Notes: a model not told the origin generated them from the letters alone. A stretch of 64,000 bases of DNA from Avena insularis (GCA_023614405.1 CM042689.1:277271533-277335532); one strand, 5' to 3'. Counted from the stretch's first letter, positions 47,624 through 60,737 are shown. Translations and numbers: made by a program.

Positions 47624-48814
47624 TGATGCGGCTCAGATCACTGTAGAGCTTCGTTGGGAAACCCCAAGAGGAAGGTATGATGAGCACAGCATTAAGTCTT
47701 CCCTCAGTAAGAAACCAAGGTTATTGAACCAGTAGGAGGAAGGAAACAACCCCAAGGTGTTGCTAACAACTTGGAAACCTGCACAACACAAACTCAAGAC
47801 TTTGCCCCAACTAATAGTGAGGTTGTCAATCTCACCAGTTTGCTAAAAACAAAGGATTAAACGTATGGCGTGGAAGGTGATGGTGGCTTGAAGAAAATAA
47901 ACAGTAACAGTGGAAGATGTATCAATGGTAAAGATTGGACCGGGGTCCACAGTTCACTAAAGGTGTTCTCCTTAAGATAAACAATATAACATGCTGGGTA
48001 AACAAATTACAACGGGGCAATTGACAGGATAGAGCAAGGCATAACAATGCAATACTAGACATTCATGATCCTATGAGATTCGGTGGGCATTACAACAAGA
48101 TACATAGGCCTCCATCCAACTGCATCTATTACTAGTAATCCACCTTCAGGTTATCATTCAAACCCCCTCCAGTATTAAGTTGCAAGAAACGGATAATTGT
48201 TTTAAGCAAAGTGTGTAAAGTAAACAATACAATTGTTCCATGAACAAAAGATCGTTGTTTTCTCCCTAGTAGCAACAACACATCTACAACCTTAGAGATT
48301 TTTGTCACTTCCCCAGATTCAATAGAGGCATGAACCCACTAGCAAGCATAAATACCACCTCTTGGAGTCACTAGCATCTACTTGGCCAAGATAGCTACTA
48401 GAAACAGAGAGCATGCAAGATATCAAACAATACAGACATGATATAATCAATAAGATAAAACCATTAATCAATCAGACATAGTAATCTCAATATCCATCGG
48501 ATCCCCGCAAACACAACATGCATGATTACAAATAGATGATCTTGATCATGAATAGAGCTCACAAGATCTAAACATGGTAGCACAAAGGAGGAGAAACAAC
48601 CATCTAGGTACTGTATGGACCCATAGTCCAAGGTAGAACTACTCACGCATCATACCGGAGGCTGGCATGGTGATGAAGAAGGCCTCCGGGGTGATCTCTC
48701 CCCTCTGGCAGGGTGCCAGGAAGAGCTTCAGATCCCCCCGATCTAGGGACGATGGTGGCGCAGGCTACGGACTATTTCGTGGAGATATGATCGGGTACTT
48801 ACGGTTTTGGTATC
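47624..48814 (-). repeat. Athila-type LTR fragment, cut by element 3
   Basis: 1191 bp matching the plus-strand left part of the 3208-4772 LTR. It stops at 48814, just before the region that carries the TATA box in the other copies, where the LTR of element 3 begins. Confidence 0.85.
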
Positions 48815-49911
48815 TGATGGCGCTACTTCAATGTGGGAGCGCTTCGTCGGGATACCCCACGAGCAACGTGTGAGGCAGCACAGCAGCAAGTTTTCCCTCA
48901 GTAAGAAACCGAGGTTATCGAACCAGTAGGAGGAAGGAAACGTCTCAAAGGTGTTGCAAGCAACGTGGAAACCTGCACAACACAAACTCAAGACTTTGCC
49001 CCAATGAAACAGTGAGGTTGCCAAGCTCACCGGTTTGTTGTAACAAAGGATTAATTGTATGGTGTGGAAGGTGATAATGGTTTGCAGCAAGTAAACTATA
49101 ATAGTAGAGGATGTATAAATGGTAAAGATCGGACCGGTGTCCATAGTTCACTAGAGATACTCTCCATAGATAAACAAACATGACATGAAGGGTAAAAAAA
49201 TTACAGCAGGGAAATTGACAGGAACTGAGAAAGGCATAAAAATGCAATACTAGAGAAAAAGATCCTATGAGATTCAATTGGGCAATACAACAATATACAT
49301 AGACCGCCATCCAACTTCATCTATGACTAGAAGTCCACCTTCAAGTTATCATCCAAACCCCCTCCAGTATTAAGTTGCAAGCAACAGACAACTGCTTTAA
49401 GTAAAGTGTGTAAGGTAAACAATCCACTTGTTCCATGAACAAGAGACCGTTGTTTTCTCCCTAGTAGCAACAACACATCAACAACCAAAGAGATTTATGT
49501 CACTTCCCTTGGAAACTAGAGGCATGAACCCATTATCGAGCATAAATACCCCCTCTTGGAGTTACTAGCAACTACTTGGCCAAGATAGCTACTAACAACG
49601 GAGAGCATGCAAGATCACAAACATAGACATGATAGAATCAAAATAGACAAAACCATTAATCAATCTGACATAGTAATCTCAATATCCATCGGATCCCCGC
49701 AAACACAACATGCATGATTACAAATAGATTAGATCTTGATCATCAAAGGAGCTCACAAGATCTATACATGAAAGCACAAGGAGGAGATACAACCATCTAG
49801 CTACTACATGGACCCGTAGTCCAAGGCTCCTCATGCTTCATACTGGAGGCTGGCATGATGAAGAAGAAGGCATCCAGGATGATCTCCCCTCCGGAAGGGT
49901 GCCGGGAAGAG

Positions 49912-50459
49912 TGTCGTGGTATTGCCGACGAGTACGCCATGGAGGGGTCTTCACAGTGTGTGTTTAGAGACGTGGGGGAAGGCGGAGGGTTGACGGGTAC
50001 GAGGTAACACAGCTTACCCAGGTGCAGATCCCACAATGGTGGCGTAATCCTACTCCTGCTATAAATCACTATAAGGGCAATACGCCGAGTTACAGGGATT
50101 GGTTCGCTATGCGAGGGGTATGCTAATTGCTACTTGATTGTCTGAAGTTGTGCCCTAAAGGCTTCCATAGGCCCGACTTATATAGTCACCAGGTCCTAGG
50201 GTTACAGGGAAAAGTCCTAGCTGGACAGGTTACAGAGTCCTACACCGTCAATTACTAGTCTTGCGTGTCTTGTACTCCAGGGCTCCGGGTACGCTGGTGA
50301 CTCCATCGTAGCCTTCCTTTATCCGGCATGGGCCTCCCTTCTAGATCCATCTAACTAGGCCGCCCAGCAGGCCATGGGCCATGCTACCAACTGTGGGCCA
50401 CCCGGGTTATCCGGATAAGAGACATGCTATGAGGATACCCATATAGCATATCCCCAACA
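49912..50459 (-). repeat. 3' LTR of the Tat element
   Basis: 548 bp, TGTTGGGGATATGC... on the minus strand to ...CACGACA. It has a GGGCCAT duplication near 50372-50385 not present in the partner LTR. TATA box (minus, CTATATAAGT) at 50176-50185. Confidence 0.92.
50176..50185 (-). promoter_or_regulatory. TATA box in Tat LTR
   Basis: CTATATAAGT on the minus strand, unchanged in the other LTR at 62776-62785. A close match to plant TATA boxes, about 280 bp into the LTR. Confidence 0.7.
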
Positions 50460-50909
50460 GTAGGCCCCGGAGAACTCCGAGATCTTGCGCCGTCTTGCCT
50501 CTTCACGTTGAATGCTCCGTCTAGATGGATGCCGGCAAATCGTCAAGCAATATCTTGTAGTCCTCCCAAAGAACCCTGCAAGGTTTTATCCGTCTTCATT
50601 TTATAAGTCGGAGAAATGCTGAATCTTCCATCGTACTCTTCCATAGCCGGATTGGATCCGTCCATGCCAGAATCTTCTGATGTGATGGTTCATCTGCCTA
50701 TGACAGCTAGGGTGACGCAGACATAGGTCAGCGACGCCTCGTAACTCACATATGCATAGAACGCAATCATGTCCGATTTTCCCGCGCGAGTGATACGAAC
50801 CGTTGGCCGCGACGGTTGGGACGTGGCAAAATTTCCGTGCACGATCGCGCACACGTCGTCTACACGGCAACCGTCCTATTAAGCTGCACGAATCTTGATG
50901 CTGGAGACC

Positions 50910-50917
50910 ATAAATAG
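50910..50917 (+). promoter_or_regulatory. Candidate TATA box of the antisense gene
   Basis: ATAAATAG on the plus strand, about 140 bp before the candidate ATG at 51059, at a sensible distance for a plant promoter with a short leader. The 450 bp between the LTR and this point contain no frame of interest. Confidence 0.35.
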
Positions 50918-51058
50918 TAACTATGGTGGAAATTTTACTTTTCACCTCATTCTCTCTTCGCATCATCTTCTTCCTCCAGCGAGCGCCCCCTCAAGCTCTC
51001 CGCGCAATTCGCGAAAAACCCTAGCTCCAATCTCGCCAGTCACCTCCAAACACTCGCA

Positions 51059-54000
51059 ATGACCGCGAAGCCGCGGCGAAGCCGGCGAGCTCCATCGTCG
51101 TGCCCCCAGAGGGCCTGGTCATCCCCGTCTCTGCGGTGGTTGAATCCACCGGCGGCGACCACAATCCAGCGGCGCTGGAGCTACTGGAGGAGGACAGTGA
51201 CTCCCACAAGGGCGACTGGCGCGGTTGGGATATTACGGACCGCGACATCAAGGAGCTAATCGTTGAAGGTTACCTCCCCGCGACGGAGGGGCTCGCCTGG
51301 CGGGCGGCGCCGGCAGGTGAGGTCACACGTTATCCCCAAGCCAGAGAAAAGGTGTACCTCAAAGCCCAATTGGTACGCGGCGTCTTCCTGCCCATCTCTA
51401 ACTTCTTCCTTGCCGTCTTGAACCACTACCGAGTACAGCCCCAAAACCTTTCTCTCAACAATATCCGAGCGCTTAGCAATTATGCGGCGCTTTGTGAGAG
51501 TTACCTAGGGATTAGGCCTAGGCTAGATCTCTTTGTGTATTTCTTCACCGTCAAACGCGAAGCCGGAGCCAGCAAAGATGAACTTAGAAATTGTGGAACC
51601 ATTAGCTTCAAGATCCGTCCTGGCCGGCGGTTCCCCGACATCGTTGTCCACGAGTCCTGCAAGAACTGGTAGCGTACTTACTTCTATGGCCTAGATATCC
51701 CTCTGGCTAACCGAGAAGTAATGTACCCGGACTTCGTCGATGGAGCCGCTGCCGAAGCCTCAACATGGAGATCCCAGGCCTCCCTTCCCTCCGACATCGA
51801 CACTTCCTGCGCTATAAGGCGGATAGAGTGGTTCGTAGAGACGGGTTTGACCGGCTTGGACCTAGCCATGTGCTGGTTCATTAGGCGAATCCATCCTCTG
51901 CAACACCGCTCGAAGCTGATGCACGAGTATACCAATGACATAAGGGATAGCCTCCGCATCTCCATGGACAACTTCTCGAGTGACTCCGTCAAGCTTCGCC
52001 TCAAGGACATCGTCAAGGTGAAGGACAAGAAGCGTGGCTTTGCCATCACCTACGACATGTTCGTAGAGAGCAAGTGCCCAAAGGTTACTGCTTATTTTCC
52101 ATGTATGACATATACTCAGTTCTTCCGTCTAGCAATTCCATCTCATCTAACATGGTGGTTCTTCACTTAACAGTTTAGCGACATAGATGAGGACAGCATG
52201 GCTCCTCAAATCTATGATCCAAAGATGAAGGAAGTCACCGTCGTGTCTGACGATGATGCTCCGGTGGCACGAAAGCGGAAGAGCTCGACCTCTGACGCTG
52301 CCGATGGAGGCAAGAAGAAAAAGACGGAGGGTGGATCCTCCAAAAAGACTACCGCCGCCCTAGAGGCGGAGAAAAGAAAGATTACCGAGATCCCCTTTGC
52401 CAAAGCACCCCCTCTTGTGTAAGTTTCTTTCTCTCCGACATTGTCCATTTGTCTGTCTTATTCCCGTACTTATGTATTTTTGCATGTTTCAGGAAGAAAG
52501 CCATGACCAGATTGAAGAAGACCTCCAAAACATTGGGGGCTTCTAGAACCATCAAGGACATGCTGCATCGCGACGCATCTCCCTCCATCGCCCCTGTCAC
52601 TCCTTCCGTCTAGCCCTCCTCCGCTCCGACAACCTCACAAGCTAAGGAAGCATCTGGACCTTCCACCATGGAAGTGGACTCAGGTCCCTCTACCGAGCTC
52701 GATGTTGTCGGCGAGCAGGCGACGCAGGAAAGTGCCGCCCACAAAATGGCTGAATCTCTGGCTAAGGATGCCATCGGTAGCGGTAAGGTGGTGGTGGAAG
52801 ATGGTACTTCTGCCGAAGGTGGCGTCCTCGCCCCCTAGAAACCCATAGAGTTCCCAAAGATAGTCTATCCGGCACTTACGCCGGGTAGCACTGCTCTGGT
52901 TCCTGGTATGGTGCCGACATCTCCGACGTGCGGTCTCGAGGAGCTCCTCCGTCAAGAAGAGATCTTGCAAGGAAACAGTGTATCCTTTGGCAAGATGCTG
53001 GCCGAGAGTGCTACCAACCTCAAGATCATTGCACTTGTAAGTTTTATTTGCCTTTTTCATTTCATATGAGTATCCCACTGTATCCCCCGAGGATTTAGAC
53101 GGAAAACCATAGGTCTTTGCGTCTGAATGCTCTAAGAGTAACTAAGGTATAAAACTTCTCACTGTAGCCCCCAAGCATATAGGTGGAATGAATAATTCCG
53201 AATAGATTCTTTAAGAGTAGCACACGCAGTGTTTATGAATTTCAATATTGTAGCCTCCAAGCCTCTAGTTGTAACTGAATTAGTTCCGACTAGATGCTTA
53301 AAGAGAAGCTAATCATATATCCGAGTTAAAAACTTAATACTGTAGCCCCCAAGCGTCTAATCTAAAACTGAATTAGTTTTGACTAGATGCTTAAAGAAAG
53401 ACTAAGCATATTGCTAAGTTAAAAACTCTCGCTATAGCCCCCGAGCGTCTAGGTGGAAATTTTCCGGCTAGATGCTCCAAGTAGACCAAACAACGTTTAA
53501 CTTTTCTTTTTTCCACAAAACAAGAATGCTCGGAGGGGCATGGCCAACGACAAGTACCAGAAGATGCGCGCAGACTTGGAAGCCGAAAAGGGTAAAACTG
53601 CCTTCTTGAAGGAACAGATCAACAAGAGCAAGCGTCTGTTTTATTTTTTCGCATTCCGACTTGGTTTTGTGCCCACATTCCCCGAGTACTCACTGTGTAC
53701 TTTGCTTTCTCTGACTTGTAGAATATGTTTCCAAGGCCAAGGACATTGTCGAGCAATCCAAGCATATTCAGCAGCTGGATAGCGAGAACAAAATCCTTAA
53801 GAAGGAGAGGCAGGACATGCTGAAGATGCATGAAGAATCCATGAAAGCCCTGCAGGATTCCGCCACCGAGGAGATGAACCGCTTGAAAGAGGAGATCTCG
53901 ATCTTAAGAGATCAGAACAAAGCCGCTAATGAGCAGAATCAGCGCCATCATGAGGCGTACAAGATCCTCCAACAAGAACGGGACTCCTTGGCGGATACCC

Positions 54001-54629
54001 TCTAGCAAGTTGAGGCTAGCATCTTCAGTAAGTGATTCTCCGTCTTGGATTTCTGTAGTCTGGATACTCTGAACTTTTGAACTCATGTGCTCCTTTGTCG
54101 GAATTTGCAGCTCCTATGGGTTTAACCCGGTCGCCTCCTCCAGCAAAGGAATGCATGGTTCTTGCCGGCAACTTCATCAACACCGCCATCGCGCAATCTA
54201 AAGAGATTGCCAAGCCCCTCCAGATCAATATCAAGGCATCGGACTATGTGACGAAGTTCTCGGAGATCCTGCACCGATCCCCCGAGCGTATCACAAGCTA
54301 GAAAGCTTCATGTGCATGGTCCGGTGCAAGGATGGCGTTGTCCATGGTAAAGGCACACTATGAAGATGTCGACATCGACACGGTAACCTCTGGCATTCCT
54401 GACATGGATGACGATGGCAAAGCGATTAACCATGAATCCATCTTGTCGTCACTCGCGGGTTATGACACCAGAGTCGCCGAGTTAGTCGACGTCAACGTCT
54501 TCGTGCCAATGAATACCATCGATGGCGGCAACAAAGCTCCTCCGAGTCTCTTCATACTGCCGACTTTCAGGGTGATTCTCCAGCTGCCGACGACGCTACT
54601 TCCAAGTCGCCTGCGCCAAAGGAATGAAA
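51059..54629 (+). pseudogene. Antisense six-exon gene of Tat element (putative gypsy-type transposon domain)
   Basis: Exons read by frame and splice sites: 51059-52083, 52174-52418, 52493-53036, 53525-53633, 53722-54027, 54111-54629. All introns are GT-AG and joins keep phase. Exon 1 holds a domain I recognise as Pfam Transposase_28 / PF04195 (putative gypsy type transposon): VFLPISNFFLAVLNHY then YAALCESYLGIRP. Exons 2-3 are basic and Ser/Thr/Pro-rich with a KRKSS-KKKK nuclear-signal-like stretch. Exons 4-5 form a long coiled coil. Exon 6 ends in an acidic tail. In-frame TAG codons lie at 51670, 52611, 52836, 54003 and 54299, a one-base shift between 51071 and 51085, and another near 54560. 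About 900 codons when intact. Such antisense extra ORFs are known in Tat elements; their function is not established. Confidence 0.72.
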
Positions 54630-55168
54630 AACAATCTGTAATATTTGTTTCCTTTGTGATGCGTATGCGGAAAAAACTATGTACTAACTTAAGGCGGAAA
54701 ACAATGATGTATGTCCTGCTAATCAAGAATTATTTCTAGCATGTATATATATTTTAAGCAAGTGCTGGCTTATCCATTACTTTGGTTCTTATGCTTGACT
54801 TTTCGTGAGTCGGAAGACTCGTTGTCTGAACCATGGGCTTAGTTGATGATGCCCAATGGCACCGTCAATAACCTAAGCACAAAATCACCGAAAATAAGTG
54901 CCAAAAGTCATTACTCCAGAATCCACATAAAAACGACAAAGAACGTGTAGACCAGAAAACTTAAGCTAACGCCCATAGGCGGAATTTTCACAAGTGCAAT
55001 CGCAAAACTTGTGCATAAAGGTTTTATATGATCCAAAAATAAACACTAAAGGAGGTAAAAGACTCAGAAAGATGATTGAACCAGAGAGCTTTATTTCATT
55101 GATCATATGAGAGGTACACAATTAGATAAAAAATGCTAAGTATAAAAAGGACGTAGTTGTGCTATGTT
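54630..55168. other. Spacer between antisense gene and pol
   Basis: About 540 bp between the convergent 3' ends of the antisense gene and of pol. It presumably holds overlapping polyadenylation signals for one or both. No gene is seen. Confidence 0.5.
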
Positions 55169-56676
55169 TCATGGCCGATCAAGCTCTGGGTAGTCATCAT
55201 CCGGGTCACGTCGCTTACGCTTATGATCCTCGTTGGGTCTATCCTTCAGTTCACGATTGCCAACGAGGTAGTAAGACCCATTGAGCAGCGCCTTGCTTAT
55301 GATGAACGGTCCTTCCCATGGCGGGGATAATTTGTGTGAGTTCCTCTACCTAAGTCGGAGCACCAAATCCCCCTCTTTAAACGAGCGATGCCGAACGGGG
55401 CGACTATGGTAGCTGCGTAGCTTAAGTTGGTAGATGGCGGATCTTTGGCATGCCAAAACACGCTCCTCCTCGAGAAGGTCCACATCTAGGCGTCTGGATT
55501 CTTCAGCATCATCCTCGTCGTAAGCGGCAACCCTTGGTGCATCGTGAAGTATGTCGGAAGGTAGGATGGCTTCTGCTCCATATACCATGAAATAAGGGGT
55601 GTAGCCGATGGATCTGTTGTGTGTAGTTCGCAAACTCCACAGCACAGATGGCAATTCTTCCGCCCAGGCTCCAGCTTCTCTATGTAGCGGATCCTCAAGA
55701 CGTGGCTTTATTCCCTGCAGAATTAATCCATTGGCTCGCTTAACCTGACCATTGGATTGTGGATGTGCCACAGATGCAAGGTCAAGTCGGATGCCTTTCT
55801 CCCAATAATAAGCCTCCACTTCTCCGAGTGACAAGTTGCTGCCATTGTCGGTGATAATGCTATGTGGGAGACCAAATCTTACCACTAGATCTCGGACAAA
55901 CCTGAGGGCAGTTGCCCCATCAAGCTTTCTAATGGGTTTAGCTTCTATCCATTTAGTGAATTTATCAACTGCTACTAGCAGATGCGTAAACCCACATGGT
56001 GACGTCTGTAACGGTCCCACCATGTCTAGCCCCCAGACTGCAAACGGCCAAGTTATTGGTATTGTTCGCAATTCTTCAGCAGGAACATGTGGTTGTCGGG
56101 CATAATACTGGCATCCTATGCATGTCTCAACCAGCTTGTCGGCGTCCGCCTTCGCGGTCAGCCAGTAGAATCCTTGTCGGAAGGCTTTCGCGACCAACGA
56201 TCGAGGAGCAGCGTGATGCCCGCAATCTCCGAGATGGATTTCACGTGGGATTTCAGTACCTTCCAGTTGGGAAACACACTTAAGGTATACACCAGTAATG
56301 CTCCTTTTGTAGAGCTGTCCATTTATTATGGTATAGCCCTTTGCTCGACGTACTATTTGCCGTCTTTCTACTTCGTCTGCGGGCAAAGTTCTGTGTTCGA
56401 GATATTCCATGAACGGCTTTGTCCAAGCCGGAGGGATCTTTGCCACCATGTGGACGAAAGAGTCAACTCTATCTAGGTTGTCGATGTCGGCTCCCTTCAT
56501 GGATGGTGTTCGTAGATGCTCTAGGAAAACTCCTGGCGGAATTCGTTTGCGCCCTGATCCAAGCTTAGATAGCAGATCAGCTGCCTCGTTTTGCTCCCTA
56601 GGTACATACTTGACTTCGTAGCCCAAGAAGCTCTTGGTTATCTCGTCCACTTCGTCTCGATATGCCGCCACATAGG
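55169..56676 (-). pseudogene. Integrase region of Tat pol
   Basis: The frame 55346-56671 starts in the second RNase H (VPREQNEAADLLSKL) and continues through the integrase zinc finger (HLGDCGHH...CIGC) into the core, with GLDMVGPL and ITDNGSN carrying the two catalytic Asp residues. The third catalytic residue is changed: the usual Glu in GQVERAN is Lys (codon at 55739-55741). The frame is interrupted by TAG at 55346-55348, where Gln is expected, and continues to a natural-looking TGA at 55169-55171 through the SPPWEGPF segment. A single missing base near 56671 separates it from the upstream part. It would splice element cDNA into the genome, but cannot do so with Lys at the active site. Confidence 0.88.
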
Positions 56677-58521
56677 GTTCCGCGCATTCTAGGTGTCAGC
56701 CACCTGCTGGGCAACCAAGACAAAATCTCCACAGCAAACTATACGCTTGATTCCAATATCCTTGGCTACACGTAATCCGTGAATGAGTGCTTCATACTCC
56801 ACCATGTTGTTTGTAGCCTCGAAGTGGATCTGCAGAACATAGTGTAGCTTGTCGCCAGTTGGTGACTATAGCAATACACCAGCCCCCGAGCCGTTGAGCA
56901 GCTTTGATCCGTCAAAGTGCATCACCCAGTACTCTGGTTTTGGCAACGGAGTAACATCTGGCATCTCCGTCCAATCTGCAATAAAATCCGCCAAGGCTTG
57001 TGACTTGATAGCATCGCGTCGTTTGTAGGTGATCTCGTAGGCGGCAAGTTCAATGCCCCACTTAGCGACCCTTCCTGTAGCGTCGCTGTTGATGATGATG
57101 TCGGACAGTGGGGTCTTGCTCACCACTGTGATTGGGTGCTCCTGAAAGTAATGCCTCAGCTTCCGAGAAGCAAGGAATACTCCATAAGCTATCTTCTGGT
57201 AGTGCGGGTAATGCTGCTTGGACTCTGTCAAGACCTCGCTTACATAGTAAACTGGTCGTTGAACTCTGTGCTCATAGCCTGGTTCCTTATGCTCTACCAC
57301 GACGACGATGCTGATTACCCGGTTGGTTGCCGCCATGTAAAGTAACATGGGCTCTCTAGGCTCGGGTGCTGCAAGTATGGGCGCTGAGGAAAGAATCTCC
57401 TTGAGCTGCTTCAATGTTGCATCTGCTTCGTCCGTCCATGTAAATTTGTCCGCCTTCTTCGGCAACTTGTATAGCAGCAGAGCCTTCTCTCCAAGTCGGC
57501 TAACGAACCGACTAACTGCTGCAACACAACATGTTAGTCGTTGAATGTCCTTTAGACATGTCAGACGGTTTATGTTTAAAATGGCCTTGATTTTCTCCGG
57601 GTTGACCTCGATTCCATGCTGGGAAATGATGAAGCCCAACAATTTGCCGGCTAGGACCCCGAAGACGCACTTCTTAGGGTTAAGCATCATGTTGTATTTC
57701 CGAAGATTATCAAAGGTTTCTTTTAAGTCGGAGATTAAGTCATTTGAATTTTTAGACATCACCGCTATATCGTCCACGTAGGCGTGAACGTTCCGACCAA
57801 TTTGATCGTGTAGGAAACGTTGCATTGTCCGCTGGTATGTAGCACCTACGTTTTTTAGCCCAAAGGGCATCGTGACATAGCAAAATGTGTCGTATGGAGT
57901 AGTGAACGAAGTGGCCAATTGGTCCGACTTCCTCATCTTGATCTGGTGGTATCCTGAGTATGCATCAAGAAAACACAAAAGTTCCGAGCCAGCCGTCGAG
58001 TCAATGACTTGGTCAATGCGAGGAAAAGCAAACGGATCTTTGGGACATGCTTTGTTTAAGCCGGTGTAATCAACGCACATTCTTAATTCATTGGTTCCCT
58101 TTTTGGGGACAAGTACAGTATTAGCCACCCATTGGGTGTGAAGGACTTCCCGGATAAAACTAGCATTAAGTAACCTAGCTATCTCTTTGCCAATGGCGCG
58201 TCTCTTCTCATCTCCAAAGCGTTGTAGAGGTTGCTTCACTGGTTTGCATTTTGGATCAATATTTAAGCTATGCTTGGCAAGTTCCCTAGGTACACCTTTC
58301 ATGTCGGCAGGTTGCCAGGCAAAGATGTCCCTATTCTCACGGAGGAACTCGACGAGCGCGCTTTCCTATTTGGGATCCAGGTTCGTCCTAATGGAAGTGG
58401 TCTTGGAGGCATCGCCTACCACAAGTTCCACCGGCTTGGTCTCGATGGCGGCCTTGAATGCTGGAGCAGAGTCGGAGATTTGTTTCTTCGATGTGGGCAT
58501 CTCTGGGTCATCGACCTTGCT
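56677..58521 (-). pseudogene. Reverse transcriptase and dual RNase H of Tat pol
   Basis: The open part 56866-58302 has the reverse transcriptase finger-palm sequence (LRMCVDYTGLNKACPKDPF, FLDAYSGYHQIKM, MPFGLKNVGATYQ) and the YVDDI catalytic box near 57770. It then has the first RNase H and connection (FTWTDEADATLKQLK, with the first catalytic positions weakly kept). A second RNase H starts at HFDGSKLLNGSGAGV near 56900 and continues past a TAG (56866-56868) with MVEYEALIHGL and a further TAG at 56689-56691. The upstream segment to 58521 is in the same frame, broken by TAG at 58366-58368. Two RNase H domains in series is the diagnostic Tat feature. Confidence 0.88.
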
Positions 58522-59559
58522 CTAGATCTCCTTGAATTCTTCGTTGTAGAGGACAGCTTCCGCATAGGCTGCTTCATTAATCTTGCAGTCCCTAGCCTTG
58601 GTAAAGCTTCCGGATATGGTGATGACACCGTTCGGTCCGGGTATCTTGAGTTTGTTGTAGACGAAGCATGGCTTGGCCATGAAGGTGTGGAATATGTCGC
58701 GGCCGAATATGACGTGGTACACGCTCTTGAAGGGGACCACCTCAAAGGTCATGCTCTCTTGGCGGTAACTATTAACATCGCCAAAAGCTACCTGAAGTGT
58801 GATGCACCCAAGGGACCAAGCCTCTCGACCAGGAACTACGCCGTGGAAGATGGTGTTGGTCCGCCTTAGGTTTGCCGCTGTCAAGTTCATCTTCTGCAGT
58901 GTATCCAGGTACATGATGTTGATGCTGCTTCCACTATCCACCATACACTTGGTGAACTCATTGCCGTCAATCAGGGGGTTGATGACCATGGCGTATTGGT
59001 TCTCCGTAGGCATGAGGTCTGGGTGATCCTTCCTGTCCCAAGTAATTGGAACCTCCGACCAGCGCAGGTACTGGGGAACTAGGGGTAGAGTAGCCATCAG
59101 GATCCTCATAGAGGTCTTCTGTTGTCGGGCGGAGGGGGTGCCAAGGAAAGTGTGGTAAACTAGCGCCTTCTTTATGAAGGGGTTCTTGCCTTTGTCGTCG
59201 CTCTTGGCGGCGTGCTTAGGGTCAACATCTTCATCCATATCATGTGAATCCTTGGACTCCTCCTCCTTCTTCTTCCCCTTGCCCTTGCCTCGCGGTCTGT
59301 TCTTCCGACTTCGCTTGTAGCCGGACTCCGGGTCTTCCTTGAGGTCGTTGATGAACTTGCAGTGTTGATTGGTGTGAGTGGCTTTACCGTTGACATCGAG
59401 GTGTACGAGGCACGGCATATCACGGTACTCCTCATAGGTTTGGGGAATGCGGTGCGCTGCCGAGGTAGTTTCGCTTCCTCGCTGCTGCCCACGACCAGCT
59501 CCCCGTCCTCGGCCATGTTGTCCTTCATCACCTCGTCCTGCAAAGGTCATGGCGACCAT
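58522..59559 (-). pseudogene. Gag C-terminus and protease of Tat element
   Basis: A 345-codon frame. The first third is Gly/Arg-rich (GRGDEGQHGRGRG) and includes CKFINDLKEDPE, a degenerate Cys/His region. A Lys-rich linker follows, then an aspartic protease with the active-site triad in MVDSGSSINIM near 58950 and the downstream IFGRDIFHTF motif. It ends at TAG 58522-58524, where the aligned frame simply continues into reverse transcriptase. A TGA at 59593-59595 separates it from the upstream gag part. The protease active site itself is intact. Confidence 0.85.
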
Positions 59560-59592
59560 GTCGGGAGTTTTCTTTTCTTCTGGAACGGTTTT

Positions 59593-60300
59593 TCACTTTG
59601 TACTGTTGTTCCTTCGAGCTTGAGTTGGAACGGCCGTTGCCGGCAAGGAGCCGCGAGCATCATCGTCGGTAGCTGCGAACTCACTGGCCAACTGAATCAT
59701 CTGGTTCAAGTCAAGCTGGTGATTGTCCTGCAAGCGCTTCAGCTTATGTCGGAGCAACGTGCCTCTTTCCAACCCATCGATAAAGGCGGCCATGGCGGTC
59801 TGAGCGTGTACTCCTGCGCAGGAATTTTTCATATCCAGCCAGCGGGAGAGGTAGGCACGAGATGTCTCGTCTTTTCTTGCACGCACCGCTGTAGATAGCC
59901 AACAGTGCAGGGACGTTTGTACGTACCCTCGAAGTTTTTGGTGAATGCTTCATACATGTCCAACCAATTGCAGATGGATTTCTCCGGCAAGTCATCAATC
60001 CATTGACGGGCCGTGCCCGCCAGCATTAAAGGGAGGTACTTGACGGCGACGTTGGGGTTGCCGACGGCAATCTCCACCGCGTTACCGTAGTTCTACAACC
60101 ATATGGATGGCTTGGCGGTGCCGTCGTAGGGCTTGATGGTCTTGTCAATCCAGAAGCCTTTGGGGTAAGTTGTGGACCGTATTGCAGGTCCAAAGCAACG
60201 TGGTCCCAGGTATGGCCCTTCCCGGGCCTCGTGGATCTTATCGATCCGCGGACGTGCGTCGTATGGCCCCGGGTTTTTCTTCTCCTTGTCAATAGGGAAT
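59593..60300 (-). pseudogene. Gag capsid domain of Tat element
   Basis: The retrotransposon-gag domain runs from about 60300 (GPYDARPRIDKIHEAREG) through VAVKYLPLMLAGTARQWIDDLP and FTKNFEGTYKRP, then after a one-base deletion in an A run near 59886, DETSRAYLSRWLDM...GLERGTLLRHKLKRLQ. A TAG lies at 60093-60095 in place of an expected Gln, and a TGA at 59593-59595. Capsid protein forms the particle shell. This is the second of two gag-like blocks in the element. Confidence 0.82.
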
Positions 60301-60737
60301 GGGCTGCGTGAACGACGTGGGCCTCCTCCGCCATGGTGACTGCTGGGTGGCGACAGAGGCGGAGGTGGCGGTGGGTTAGCCTTCTTGCTATTACCCTCCT
60401 GCGACGCCTCACGCCTGTCGCGGTTGCTTGTCGGACGCGGAGGGTCATGGCGTGACCTACTCTTGTGTCCTTAGCTGCGCTCTCCGTCATGACGGGTCTG
60501 CTCCGCGTTGTCGCGGATGACGATGCCGCCCTGCCTTGGCGGGGGCATATCCGTATGATGGAGCCTTGGGGTTTTCGCGATGCCGGGGAGAGCGGGGCGG
60601 TGGCGATGGGCGACGAGGTCGGGACCTTTCTCCGTGGTCAGAGGATATGGGAATAGCATCCTTCCTGTTGCGCGCATCCCTCCGTCTTTGTTCTGATGAA
60701 CCCGTCTGAGACCCGACATCAAGAGGAGATCTATCCC
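60301..60737 (-). other. Low-complexity linker between the two gag blocks
   Basis: Arg-, Pro- and Ser-rich in every open minus-strand reading, with no stable single frame and no motif. It probably encoded a disordered linker before frameshifts accumulated. Confidence 0.5.
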
